A stretch of 33,474 nt of DNA from Bacteroidota bacterium (lineage in GTDB: Bacteria > Bacteroidota > Bacteroidia > Chitinophagales > Chitinophagaceae), in the NCBI GenBank assembly GCA_018267925.1, contig JAFDXO010000185.1, positions 1-33,474 on the forward strand, written 5' to 3'. The notes under the pieces are model-generated. The model was not told the DNA's origin. It made no database searches and worked only from the letters and a program-made list of their open reading frames with translations. Position 1 is the stretch's first letter. Every line of letters starts with the position of its first letter. Position numbers and translations under genes: made by a program. Shown here one piece after another: positions 7,689-16,102 of the stretch.

Positions 7689-8725
7689 TGAAAAGTTTTG
7701 CCAGTGATAATTACGCAGGAGTTTTACCTGAAGTCATGATTGCCCTTCAATTGGCTAATGAACAACATGCTATATCTTATGGTGCCGATGAGATTACGAT
7801 AAGAACCAAAAAGTTATTTGGTGAATTGTTTGAAGCAGAAGTAGAGGTGCTTTTTGTCTTTAACGGAACGGGTGCTAATGTATTTAGCATCAGTGCTGCC
7901 ACTCAGTCTTTTCATTCGGTTCTTTGTGCAGATACTTCTCACATTTACACGGATGAATCTTCGGCACCTGAAACCCTTACCGGTTGTCGCTTTATTCCTG
8001 TTGCGACCAATCAAAAAGGTCAATTAGAACCCCAAACTATTGCTCGTCATATCATTCGGAAGGGTGATATTCATTTTGCGCAACCTCGATTATTATCAAT
8101 TACCCAATCAACAGAATATGGAACAGTCTATTCTTTATCGCAACTTCAAGAAATCAGCCAATTAGCTCATAAGCATGATTTGTATGTGCACATGGATGGC
8201 TCTCGTTTCTTTAATGCTGTTACAAGTTTGAATTGTTCGATAAAAGAAATGAGTACTGATTTAGGGCTTGATATTCTTTCCTTAGGAGGGACAAAAATGG
8301 GTTTGATGTATGGTGAAGCAGTAGTAATTTTTAATAAAAAACTAACTGAAAACATACTCTTCAAACAAAAGCAATCAATGCAATTGGCATCAAAAACACG
8401 ATTTATAGCTGCTCAATTTGAAGCACTATTGTCTAATAATCTTTGGAAAAAGACAGCAAATCATGCCAATGATATGGCTCGATTACTGAGTATTAAATTA
8501 TCTCAATTTAAACAAATTACCATCACCAAGCCCGTAGAAGCCAATGCAGTTTTTGCTATTTTCCCATTAGCATGGATTAGTTTTTTGCAACAAAAATTTC
8601 CATTTTATGTTTGGAATGTAGAAACTAATGAAGTTCGTTTGATGTGTGCTTGGGATACAACGTCAAAAGATGTCGAAGACTTTATTGTTACGATTCAAGC
8701 ATTGTCAAACCGTCAAGTTCAGTAG
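7688..8725 (+). CDS. ltaE: Low-specificity L-threonine aldolase-like PLP enzyme
   Basis: A 345-residue fold-type I PLP enzyme of the Beta_elim_lyase family (PF01212). The opening SDNYAGVLPEVMIAL, the HMDGSRFFNA motif with PLP-contacting D170, and LSLGGTKMG with Schiff-base Lys203 match L-threonine aldolases, which split threonine or allo-threonine to glycine and acetaldehyde in the cytoplasm. GTG at 7688-7690 is the start; it overlaps the last base of the metallopeptidase stop (TAGTG), giving a two-gene operon. Related beta-eliminating lyases share the fold, so the exact substrate is inferred. No terminator is evident behind it; 158 bases without a clear feature separate it from the DUF2723 gene. 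Confidence 0.85.
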   Translation: MKSFASDNYAGVLPEVMIALQLANEQHAISYGADEITIRTKKLFGELFEAEVEVLFVFNGTGANVFSISAATQSFHSVLCADTSHIYTDESSAPETLTGCRFIPVATNQKGQLEPQTIARHIIRKGDIHFAQPRLLSITQSTEYGTVYSLSQLQEISQLAHKHDLYVHMDGSRFFNAVTSLNCSIKEMSTDLGLDILSLGGTKMGLMYGEAVVIFNKKLTENILFKQKQSMQLASKTRFIAAQFEALLSNNLWKKTANHANDMARLLSIKLSQFKQITITKPVEANAVFAIFPLAWISFLQQKFPFYVWNVETNEVRLMCAWDTTSKDVEDFIVTIQALSNRQVQ

Positions 8726-8883
8726 CAGATAATTTGTTAAATAGTTTGACAGTCTTGGCTGCTTCCTCTATTTTTCTATTTTTGTTGCCGTCTTTAAAAT
8801 AGGATAGAGATGTGCTTGCTTTACTAAGCGTAAGTATGAGCAACCTACAATTTTAAAAACAACAAAATCCAAATATCATTCAA

Positions 8884-11800
8884 ATGAATTATCGCAAAGT
8901 CAACAATCTTGTTGGGTGGATCACATTTGCCATAGCCGCTTTTGTGTACCTCAGTACCATTGAACCCACTGTTAGTTTTTGGGATTGTGGTGAGTTTATT
9001 TCTTGTGGCTACAAATTAGAAGTAGGACACTCACCGGGTGCACCATTTTTCATGTTGATTCAACGGATGTTTGGAATGTTAGCCGGCGGTAATTTACAAG
9101 CGGTGGCTAAAATGATCAATGCGTGGTCTGCCTTAGCAAGTGCCTTTACGATTTTATTTTTGTTTTGGACAATTACACATTTTGCTAAACGCATCATTGC
9201 ACCCAAAGACGAAGAAATAGATGGAAAACAATTAGCACTTATTATGGGTGCCGGATTAGTAGGCGGGTTAGCTTATACATTCTCCGACACGTTTTGGTTT
9301 TCAGCCGTTGAAGGTGAAGTCTATGCAACCTCGTCTATGTTTACGGCCATTGTGTTTTGGGCAATGTTGAAATGGGAACATGTAGCAGATCAAAAATATG
9401 CAGATCGTTGGTTGATCTTGATTTTCTATTTAATGGGCTTGTCTGTTGGCATTCACTTGTTGAACTTATTGACCATTCCGGCTATTGCCTTAATCTATTA
9501 TTACAAGCGGTATGAAACAACCAATATGGGAGCTGTCATTGCTTTCATAATCGGTTGTGTGGCTCTTGCTTTTATTCAGTTTGGTGTGATTCAGGGTGTT
9601 CCTTGGTTAGCATTCAAATTTGAATTGTTGTTTGTCAATAGCTTTGGATTACCTTTTGATTCAGGAGCCATCTCTTTCCTTTTAGCATTTGGTGCTTTAT
9701 TAATTTGGCTTTTGATTTATGCAAAGAAGAAAAGCTATTATCTTATGCACACCGGAATGTTGTGCCTCATTTTTGTTGTAATTGGTTTTCTAAGCTATTT
9801 GGTTCCGGTAATTCGTTCTCGAGCAGATGTGCCTATTGACATGACTAATCCGGATAACGCTAATCGTTTTCTGTCTTATGTAAACCGCGAACAGTTTGGT
9901 TCACAACCCTTATTATTTGGGCCTGATTTTGACAGCCCAATTGAAAGTGTTGAAACGAAAGGGTACGCTTATGATCAAACCAAAAAGAACGGAAAAGATT
10001 TTTATGAAATCGTAGGTAAAAAGCAGGAATATAAATATGGCGAAACGCGCTTTTTTCCACGGATTTGGGATGCAAATGATCAGCAGCACGTTCGCTTTTA
10101 TCGTGAATATTTAGGATTGACAGACGGCGATTCCCCTACCTCTGCCGACAATATGAAATATTTCTTTGGCTATCAAATGAATTGGATGTGGTGGCGATAT
10201 TTTATGTGGAACTATGCCGGTCGTCAAAATGATTTTGAAGGGCAAGGTGAAGTGAAAAACGGTAATTGGGTTTCAGGTATTAAATTCTTAGACAAAGGTA
10301 GAGTGGGTGATATGGATAAAATGGCTGACGGGTATCGAAATAATAAAGCCAGAAACCAACTTTATTTCCTACCACTCATTTTAGGTATTCTCGGACTTGT
10401 ATTTCAGTTCAATAATAATAAGAAAGATGGCATTATTACGTTTATGCTTTTCTTCTTTACCGGAATTGCAATTGGCATATATCTCAATATGCCTCCGCTT
10501 CAACCTCGCGAACGAGACTATGCCTTTGCCGGCTCTACGTATGCCTTTGCTATTTGGATAGGTCTGGGTGTGTTGATGGTAAACGAATGGTTGCAGCGTG
10601 TCATTAAAGGGTCTCCCGGAGCCTTTGCCAGTATTGCTCTTTGCCTTGTTGCGGTGCCTACTTTAATGGCAAAAGAAGAATGGGATGATCACGATCGTTC
10701 ACAAAAAACGGTAGCTCGATCCACAGCCTATAACACACTTATGTCTTGTGCGCCTAATGCCATTCTTTTCACCTTTGGCGATAACGACACTTATCCACTA
10801 TGGTATCTGCAAGAAGTAGAACACTTTAGACCGGATATCAGAATTATCAATACAAGTTTGTTAGGCATTGATTGGTATATAGACCAATTGAATTACAAGA
10901 TAAATGATGCAGATGCCGTCCCTATGATTTGGAAAAAAGAAGATTATATCGGTGATCGAAAAAACTATGTGCGGTACTATGAAAGTCCACAAATTCCCAA
11001 AGGGCAATATTTTAATCTGAAAGAAGTTTGTCAGTTTATGCTTAGCAAGGATGATAAAGATAAACTTCGCACGATGGGAGGGGACATGGAAAACTATTTC
11101 CCAACCAAAAACTTTATGATGCCTACACCAAGTCGCCAACAACTGATTGCACTTGGCATGATCAATCCCGCAGATAGCACACCGATTGATTCTACGTTCC
11201 GATTCAGTTTTAGCAAAGACGTAGCTTACAAAGACGACATAGCAGTTTTGCAAATTGTAGCTGCTATTGCTGCAGACGGATGGAAGCGTCCTATTTACTT
11301 CGGATCGGGTATGGGCGACAATTATCAAGGTATGAACGACTATATGCGTCTGGAAGGAACCGTATTTCACTTAGTGCCTTTTAAAAACAATGTAGTACGA
11401 CAAACTAATCCCGGAGATATGGGATTTGTAGATGCCGAAAAAGGTTACAACTTGTTTACGAAAACTTATATTTGGGGTGGTGCCGATAAAACAAATGTTT
11501 ATTTTGATGAAAAAAATAGACAAATGTTGACGACCTATCGCATTAATGCAGCCAGAGTAGCGGATGAATTAACTGCACGCGGAATGCAAAAACAAGCGGT
11601 AGAAGTCTTGGATGCAGTGGTGAAAGGCATTACGCCACAATCGTATGCTTACGATGCCCCTATCTATTATATGGTAATGTCCTATTATCGTGCTGGAGCT
11701 AATGAAAAAGGTGGAAAATTAGCCATGGCATTGGCTAAAAACATGGAAGATGACTTGAAGTATGCTCTCGATTTGGGCAGCGAAGATCAGCGAAATAGCT

Positions 11801-11961
11801 TGGCTCGAGATGTTCAGAACGATCTTACCATCTTGAATATCCTTTCTGCTGTTGCTAAACAATCCGGTGACTCAACTACCGGAAACACCTTGGGGCAACG
11901 CTTTCAAACGATGGCTCAAACCGTAAGTGGAAAAATGGATATGCGAGCATTCCAACAATAG
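8884..11961 (+). CDS. DUF2723 membrane protein (GT117, TMEM260-like glycosyltransferase)
   Basis: A 1025-residue polytopic protein. The N terminus has the hallmark block of DUF2723: STIEPTVSFWDCGEFI (about 24-39) followed by GHSPGAPFF, in the position of the acidic catalytic loop of GT-C glycosyltransferases. About 10-12 membrane segments lie in residues 10-600, interrupted by an extracytoplasmic loop (about 315-490), and a soluble C-terminal part of about 400 residues follows. The family is classed as GT117; the animal homologue TMEM260 is a protein O-mannosyltransferase, so a role in protein O-glycosylation using a lipid-linked sugar donor is likely, though unproven in bacteria as far as I know. 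It stands alone, with its own terminator. Length is usual for the Bacteroidota family. Confidence 0.9.
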   Translation: MNYRKVNNLVGWITFAIAAFVYLSTIEPTVSFWDCGEFISCGYKLEVGHSPGAPFFMLIQRMFGMLAGGNLQAVAKMINAWSALASAFTILFLFWTITHFAKRIIAPKDEEIDGKQLALIMGAGLVGGLAYTFSDTFWFSAVEGEVYATSSMFTAIVFWAMLKWEHVADQKYADRWLILIFYLMGLSVGIHLLNLLTIPAIALIYYYKRYETTNMGAVIAFIIGCVALAFIQFGVIQGVPWLAFKFELLFVNSFGLPFDSGAISFLLAFGALLIWLLIYAKKKSYYLMHTGMLCLIFVVIGFLSYLVPVIRSRADVPIDMTNPDNANRFLSYVNREQFGSQPLLFGPDFDSPIESVETKGYAYDQTKKNGKDFYEIVGKKQEYKYGETRFFPRIWDANDQQHVRFYREYLGLTDGDSPTSADNMKYFFGYQMNWMWWRYFMWNYAGRQNDFEGQGEVKNGNWVSGIKFLDKGRVGDMDKMADGYRNNKARNQLYFLPLILGILGLVFQFNNNKKDGIITFMLFFFTGIAIGIYLNMPPLQPRERDYAFAGSTYAFAIWIGLGVLMVNEWLQRVIKGSPGAFASIALCLVAVPTLMAKEEWDDHDRSQKTVARSTAYNTLMSCAPNAILFTFGDNDTYPLWYLQEVEHFRPDIRIINTSLLGIDWYIDQLNYKINDADAVPMIWKKEDYIGDRKNYVRYYESPQIPKGQYFNLKEVCQFMLSKDDKDKLRTMGGDMENYFPTKNFMMPTPSRQQLIALGMINPADSTPIDSTFRFSFSKDVAYKDDIAVLQIVAAIAADGWKRPIYFGSGMGDNYQGMNDYMRLEGTVFHLVPFKNNVVRQTNPGDMGFVDAEKGYNLFTKTYIWGGADKTNVYFDEKNRQMLTTYRINAARVADELTARGMQKQAVEVLDAVVKGITPQSYAYDAPIYYMVMSYYRAGANEKGGKLAMALAKNMEDDLKYALDLGSEDQRNSLARDVQNDLTILNILSAVAKQSGDSTTGNTLGQRFQTMAQTVSGKMDMRAFQQ

Positions 11962-11988
11962 TCAAATAATCATAAATGCTATTTTAGC

Positions 11989-12026
11989 AAAAGTCCCTTT
12001 GTAGAAATGCAAAGGGACTTTTTTTG
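11989..12026 (+). terminator. Intrinsic terminator of the DUF2723 gene
   Basis: AAGTCCCTTTG (11991-12001) / CAAAGGGACTT (12010-12020), 11 perfect pairs extended by two A-T pairs, then a T run. Confidence 0.93.
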
Positions 12027-12118
12027 ATCTGTTCTAAAAGCATATAAACTCAAGAATTTGATTGTTTGTATTGAAGATAAAATAAATCGGAAAAATGAAA
12101 TTTACACAAGAATAAACT

Positions 12119-12319
12119 ATGAAGCTATTATTGACAAGAGCAGATTTTAAAAACGAATATGGTGAGCGCATAAAGTCATCAGTGAAAAATGAACAACTAC
12201 AACACAAAACCAATCTGAAATTGACTCGCTTAGAATTATCAATCCTCATCTCCTTTTTAGGTAAAAGAAAGCGAAGAGGTAAGTTTTCCGCAAATAGTTA
12301 TTTGGTTTTAAAAATTTAA
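12119..12319 (+). CDS. Small unrecognised ORF, doubtful
   Basis: A 66-codon frame in the 450-base gap between the DUF2723 terminator and the DUF5686 gene. It starts in an A-rich context and encodes a Lys/Arg-rich peptide with a GKRKRRGK run and no signal peptide or membrane segment. I recognise no family. Codon use does not exclude a gene, but length and isolation make it weak; it may be a remnant or chance. Otherwise the gap shows only an AT-rich upstream region of the next gene, with TACATTTTTTGCAC (12350-12363) as a poor promoter candidate. Confidence 0.25.
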   Translation: MKLLLTRADFKNEYGERIKSSVKNEQLQHKTNLKLTRLELSILISFLGKRKRRGKFSANSYLVLKI

Positions 12320-12411
12320 AAATTGGAATCAAAATATAATCTTGGTTTGTACATTTTTTGCACAACTAATTTGTGGTTTCAAACCAATATTTTTGAGGAT
12401 CTACAATTTCC

Positions 12412-14934
12412 ATGCGTTTATTACTTACAGCAATTTTCTTACTTTTTACTTCATCTACTTTTTCGGCAATCTTAAAAGGTAAAATAACGGATGAAAAAGG
12501 GCAAGCACTTCCATTTGCATCTGTATTTGTTGCCGGTACAACAATAGGCACAAGCGCAAATGCCGAGGGAGATTATCAGCTTATTTTATCTCAAGGTGTT
12601 TATACTATTGCCTGTCAATATATAGGCTTTCATCAGCTTGTTGTTCAAGTTACCATTAGCCGAAACGATGAAATACAGACACACCATTTTTCGTTAGTAG
12701 AGCAAAGCCTACAAATGAATGAGCAGGTTGTGAAATCGTCGGAAGATCCGGCTCTATACATCATGCGCCATGTCATAGCAAAACGATCTTATTTTCTTGA
12801 ACAAATTCGTTCATTTCAAACGGATATGTATCTGAAAGCAGTAATGAAAACTCGAACTGCACCGGATAAGGTATTAGGACAAAAAGTTGAAAAAGCTGAA
12901 TCGGGGCTGGATAGTGCAGGTAAAGGAATGTTGTTGTTACTGGAAGAGTTTGCTACTTTTTATCAAAAAGGAGATCAGCAGAAGACAATTATTCATTCCG
13001 TAAAACAGAGTGGCTCTCCGGGTGCCTTAGGTGCTGCAACATTTCCTTCTGTCATTAACTTTTATGAAAACAATATCCAAATCTCCAAGCAAATAAGTCC
13101 TCGTGGATTTATTTCTCCTATTAGCAATGGTGCATTTAACTTTTACAAGTTTACATTGATGGGCGATTTTGAAGAGAATGGGCGAACCATTTTTAAAATT
13201 AGATTTTCTCCCAAAAGACTTTATGAGCCGCTATTTCAAGGCGATATTTATATTGTGGACAATGAATGGTCAATACATAGTTTAGATGTAATGGCGAATA
13301 AGCAATCAAATATGGATTTGCTTGACACACTGCATATCAAACAACTGTATTTGCCTTTGGAAAAGGATAAGCCCGTAATCAAACAACAAATTATCGGGCT
13401 TTCACTTAAAATTTTAGGATTTGATATAGCCGGAAATTTTGTTACCGTGTATGATAATCAAAAGATAAATGAACCCATGCCGGACTCTGTATTTGCCAAA
13501 AATATAACCAGTGAATACGATAAGAATGCAACTGAAAAAGATAGTTTATATTGGACAAAAGAGCGTCCTGTACCGCTTTTAGGCGAAGAGTTGAATGACT
13601 ATAAACAAAAAGACAGTTTACGTTTGATCTTTGAAAATCCGAATTATTTAGATTCAATGCGTCGCCGATCTAACCGATTTAAGCCCGGATCATTATTGTT
13701 GAATGGCTATGTATATCGAGGTAAGGCAGACCGTTTATCCTTACAAACAAATGCGCTATTAACTGGTTTAATAAATTATAATACAGTTGAGGGTTTAAAC
13801 ATTGCACCTCGCATTTTTACTACCCTTCGAGCAGATAGTTCAAACTATTTCTCCGGTGCTTTTGCCTTGCGTTATGGTTTTGAAAACACTCATTTTAATG
13901 CCATTGCAAGAGTCAATTTTAACCATCAATATCGTTCATGGATAGGGCGGAAGTGGTCTCTGGGAGCAGAAGGAGGTAAATACATTTTTCAGTTTAATCC
14001 ACACAATCCTTTAGATGAATTATATAACACTATCAGCACGCTTTTCTATAGAGAAAACTACCTGAAAATTTATGAACGTTGGAATGCTAACTTATACTTT
14101 GGAATGAACCATGGAAATGGTTTAAGTTGGAAATTGACAACAGGTTTTCAGCAAAGATTACCACTTCAAAATTCTACTTATTTTAGCTATGCAAAAGAGA
14201 GTAGAGGAGGTTTTACACCCAACATCCCAAAAGAATTCAGTTCCCTTAATTGGCTTCAGCATAATGCCTTTCTTGTCAAAGCTTCTATTTCTTATCAACC
14301 GGGATTTACCTACATCAAATATCCGAATTACATGTTGCCAAGAAGTAGTAAGTATCCGGTGTTTACGCTGAGTTATGAAAAAGGAATACCTGATATATTC
14401 AACAGCCAAATTGATTTTGATAAATGGCGTTTGGATTTGCGACATGAACTATCATTGAAACTTGTCGGGACACTTAATTACAATATAGCTATCGGTGGAT
14501 TTTTAAATGATCGTTGGGTGGGTATTCCAGATCTAAATCAATTAAATGGAAATCAAGTTGTGGTAGCCTCACCTTATTTAGAAAGTTTTCAATTAGCACC
14601 TTATTATTTGTATAGTAATCATGCTCCCCTATATGGTGAAACCCATGCAGAGTGGCATTTGAATGGTTTTCTTACGAATAAAATACCTTTATTGCGACAA
14701 CTTAGATGGTATTTGGTAACAGGTGGAAACGCCTATTATGTAAATGATCAATTTTGGCATTCCGAAGCTTTTGTAGGGATTGATAACTTTGGGTTTGAAC
14801 AGTTTCGATTGTTTCGACTTGATTTTGTTCATGCTTGGAGTAGTTTTTTGCCTGAAACATCTGCCTTACGCATCGGTTTTTCGCCAAATTATCCGGTGAA
14901 AATTGTTACTTCTAATAGTGGTGGTGAATGGTAA
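12412..14934 (+). CDS. DUF5686 outer-membrane protein with CarboxypepD_reg-like domain
   Basis: An 840-residue protein. Residues 1-19 are a signal peptide; residues about 20-110 form a carboxypeptidase regulatory-like beta sandwich (GKITDEKGQALPFASVFV, then GTSANAEGDYQL and YIGF), the N-terminal module also found on TonB-dependent receptors. The rest matches DUF5686, which in Bacteroidota follows this module and ends in a predicted outer-membrane beta barrel: alternating aromatic and polar strands are visible from about 450 to the end. There is no plug domain or TonB box, so it is not a classical SusC-like receptor. The function is unknown; a role in surface assembly or transport is an inference. 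It seems to be a single gene, with the DUF1573 gene 93 bases downstream under its own weak promoter candidate. Confidence 0.88.
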   Translation: MRLLLTAIFLLFTSSTFSAILKGKITDEKGQALPFASVFVAGTTIGTSANAEGDYQLILSQGVYTIACQYIGFHQLVVQVTISRNDEIQTHHFSLVEQSLQMNEQVVKSSEDPALYIMRHVIAKRSYFLEQIRSFQTDMYLKAVMKTRTAPDKVLGQKVEKAESGLDSAGKGMLLLLEEFATFYQKGDQQKTIIHSVKQSGSPGALGAATFPSVINFYENNIQISKQISPRGFISPISNGAFNFYKFTLMGDFEENGRTIFKIRFSPKRLYEPLFQGDIYIVDNEWSIHSLDVMANKQSNMDLLDTLHIKQLYLPLEKDKPVIKQQIIGLSLKILGFDIAGNFVTVYDNQKINEPMPDSVFAKNITSEYDKNATEKDSLYWTKERPVPLLGEELNDYKQKDSLRLIFENPNYLDSMRRRSNRFKPGSLLLNGYVYRGKADRLSLQTNALLTGLINYNTVEGLNIAPRIFTTLRADSSNYFSGAFALRYGFENTHFNAIARVNFNHQYRSWIGRKWSLGAEGGKYIFQFNPHNPLDELYNTISTLFYRENYLKIYERWNANLYFGMNHGNGLSWKLTTGFQQRLPLQNSTYFSYAKESRGGFTPNIPKEFSSLNWLQHNAFLVKASISYQPGFTYIKYPNYMLPRSSKYPVFTLSYEKGIPDIFNSQIDFDKWRLDLRHELSLKLVGTLNYNIAIGGFLNDRWVGIPDLNQLNGNQVVVASPYLESFQLAPYYLYSNHAPLYGETHAEWHLNGFLTNKIPLLRQLRWYLVTGGNAYYVNDQFWHSEAFVGIDNFGFEQFRLFRLDFVHAWSSFLPETSALRIGFSPNYPVKIVTSNSGGEW

Positions 14935-14976
14935 ACTCTTTTCGAAATTTTTAATGTTCTACTTTTCTGAAAAAAC

Positions 14977-14984
14977 CTAATTTG
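14977..14984 (+). promoter_or_regulatory. Candidate -7 box of the DUF1573 gene
   Basis: CTAATTTG followed by CAC, one base off TAnnTTTG, 43 bases before the start codon. No good TTG element is seen 19-21 bases upstream, so this is tentative. Confidence 0.3.
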
Positions 14985-15027
14985 CACAAACGTTTATTCG
15001 ACTACAAAACAAAATATCTAAAGAAAA

Positions 15028-15471
15028 ATGAAGAAACTTTTTATCGCGCTGGTATGTCTTTCCTGCTATGGCGCTGCTCAAGCACAAGATCAAAAAGCAA
15101 ATGCTACTGATGTACAACAAAACACAAACGTGGGTAAATTCAAATTCAAAAGCGAAACCCATGATTTTGGCGAGGTGGCAGAGGGTCCTAATGCTGAATG
15201 TGATTTCGAATTTAAAAATGTAGGTAAAGAACCAATCATTATTACTGAAGCACATGGCTCCTGCGGATGTACAGTTCCGCAATGGCCGAAAGAACCAATC
15301 ATGCCCGGAAAGAAAGCCAAAATACATGTGTCTTACAGCACGGCAGGTCGTCCCGGACCAATCACTAAGGATGTTTATATCACGTCTAATGGACAACCCT
15401 CTCCTATGGTATTGCATATTCGCGGTACAGTCAAAGCAAAATCAGCAGAAGTAGCTCCAGAGAAAAAATAA
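15028..15471 (+). CDS. Secreted DUF1573 protein
   Basis: A 147-residue protein with a signal peptide (MKKLFIALVCLSCYGAAQAQ) and one DUF1573 domain (PF07610), an ASPM-SPD-2-Hydin-like beta sandwich: HDFGEVAEG opens it, FEFKNVGKEPIII follows, and the conserved GSCGCTVP motif and a TSNGQPSP strand near the end are present. The protein is exported to the periplasm or surface. DUF1573 proteins are very common in Bacteroidota and their function is not settled. The C-terminal tail is Lys/Glu-rich. It faces the CoA-binding gene tail to tail across a perfect 13-bp hairpin. Confidence 0.92.
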   Translation: MKKLFIALVCLSCYGAAQAQDQKANATDVQQNTNVGKFKFKSETHDFGEVAEGPNAECDFEFKNVGKEPIIITEAHGSCGCTVPQWPKEPIMPGKKAKIHVSYSTAGRPGPITKDVYITSNGQPSPMVLHIRGTVKAKSAEVAPEKK

Positions 15472-15498
15472 CACGATTTGCAAACAAGTAGTTTTTTT

Positions 15499-15531
15499 AG
15501 TCAGCCTGAGAGATGTTTTCTCAGGCTGACT
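15499..15531. terminator. Strong hairpin between convergent genes, no U tract
   Basis: AGTCAGCCTGAGA (15499-15511) pairs perfectly with TCTCAGGCTGACT (15519-15531), 13 bp with a 7-base loop. It lies between the stops of two convergent genes, as a two-way terminator would, yet a T run occurs only before it on the + strand and neither strand has U residues just behind the stem. Confidence 0.55.
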
Positions 15532-15582
15532 GCTATTATAAAGCATCGTTTAGTGGCTCAACACTGTATTTTTTTATGCTTT

Positions 15583-15951
15583 TTAATATTGCCCTGTACT
15601 AAGCAAAACAAGGGTGCAAGCCTCCATCGTATTGACACCGGTTTGAGCTAAAATGCGCTCTAATTCTTCGTTTTCCGTTCCGGGATTGAAAATAATTCTT
15701 CTTGGCTTTAAGGCTTTGATGTAGTCATAGTAAGGCTTTTGGTTAGTTGGGTTTAGGTATAGTGTTACCGTGTCTATATTAGAAAAGGCAATTGGCTCTA
15801 TCCCGATTTCAACATCTGCAACTTTGCCGATTTTATGCCCGATAGCTACTACCTCGAAACCATGTGCCCTAAGTTGTTTAATAGCTTTATTGCTATAACG
15901 ATCAGGGTTTTCAGAAGCACCCAATACTAATGTTTTTCCATTTTTGTTCAT
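15583..15951 (-). CDS. CoA-binding domain protein (YccU-like, PF13380)
   Basis: A 122-residue Rossmann-fold protein. After MNKNGK come the first strand and nucleotide loop, TLVLGASENPDRYSNKA, then GFEVVAIGHK, LYLNP and RIIFNPGTENEEL, as in the CoA_binding_2 family. Such proteins bind CoA in the cytoplasm; the role is not known. I chose ATG at 15951 because the family starts just before the TLVLGAS strand; the frame is open to a TTG at 15990, but a -7 promoter box (TAGTTTTG, 15978-15985) overlaps that region. It is divergent from the thiolase gene, with 151 bases between them. Confidence 0.88.
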   Translation of the reverse strand: MNKNGKTLVLGASENPDRYSNKAIKQLRAHGFEVVAIGHKIGKVADVEIGIEPIAFSNIDTVTLYLNPTNQKPYYDYIKALKPRRIIFNPGTENEELERILAQTGVNTMEACTLVLLSTGQY

Positions 15952-15977
15952 GAGGTGAAAATGTTTTTCTTTAAACT

Positions 15978-15985
15978 CAAAACTA
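15978..15985 (-). promoter_or_regulatory. Candidate -7 box of the CoA-binding gene
   Basis: TAGTTTTG on the minus strand, an exact TAnnTTTG match, 26 bases before the chosen ATG. No clear TTG box lies upstream. Confidence 0.4.
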
Positions 15986-16051
15986 CGCAAGCTCGGCTTG
16001 AAACTTTCTTTTGGTTTTGCTAAAATGCAACAACAAAAGGTTTATTCACTC

Positions 16052-16084
16052 GTTATTTCCTGAGCCGAAATTTCTTACCTTTAG
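16052..16084 (+). promoter_or_regulatory. Candidate promoter of the 3-ketoacyl-CoA thiolase gene
   Basis: TACCTTTA (16076-16083) differs from TAnnTTTG in its last base; GTTA (16052-16055) lies 20 bases upstream in place of TTG. The leader would be about 15 bases. Confidence 0.35.
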
Positions 16085-16102
16085 AATAAATCAAAGTGTA
16101 TC

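Noticed and set aside
10861..11370. 169-codon minus-strand frame inside the DUF2723 gene
   Set aside because: Antisense to a conserved family over its whole length, with no start context or recognisable motif.
14977..15417. 146-codon minus-strand frame antisense to the DUF1573 gene
   Set aside because: A shadow of the clear DUF1573 coding sequence, with a Cys- and Phe-rich composition atypical of real proteins.
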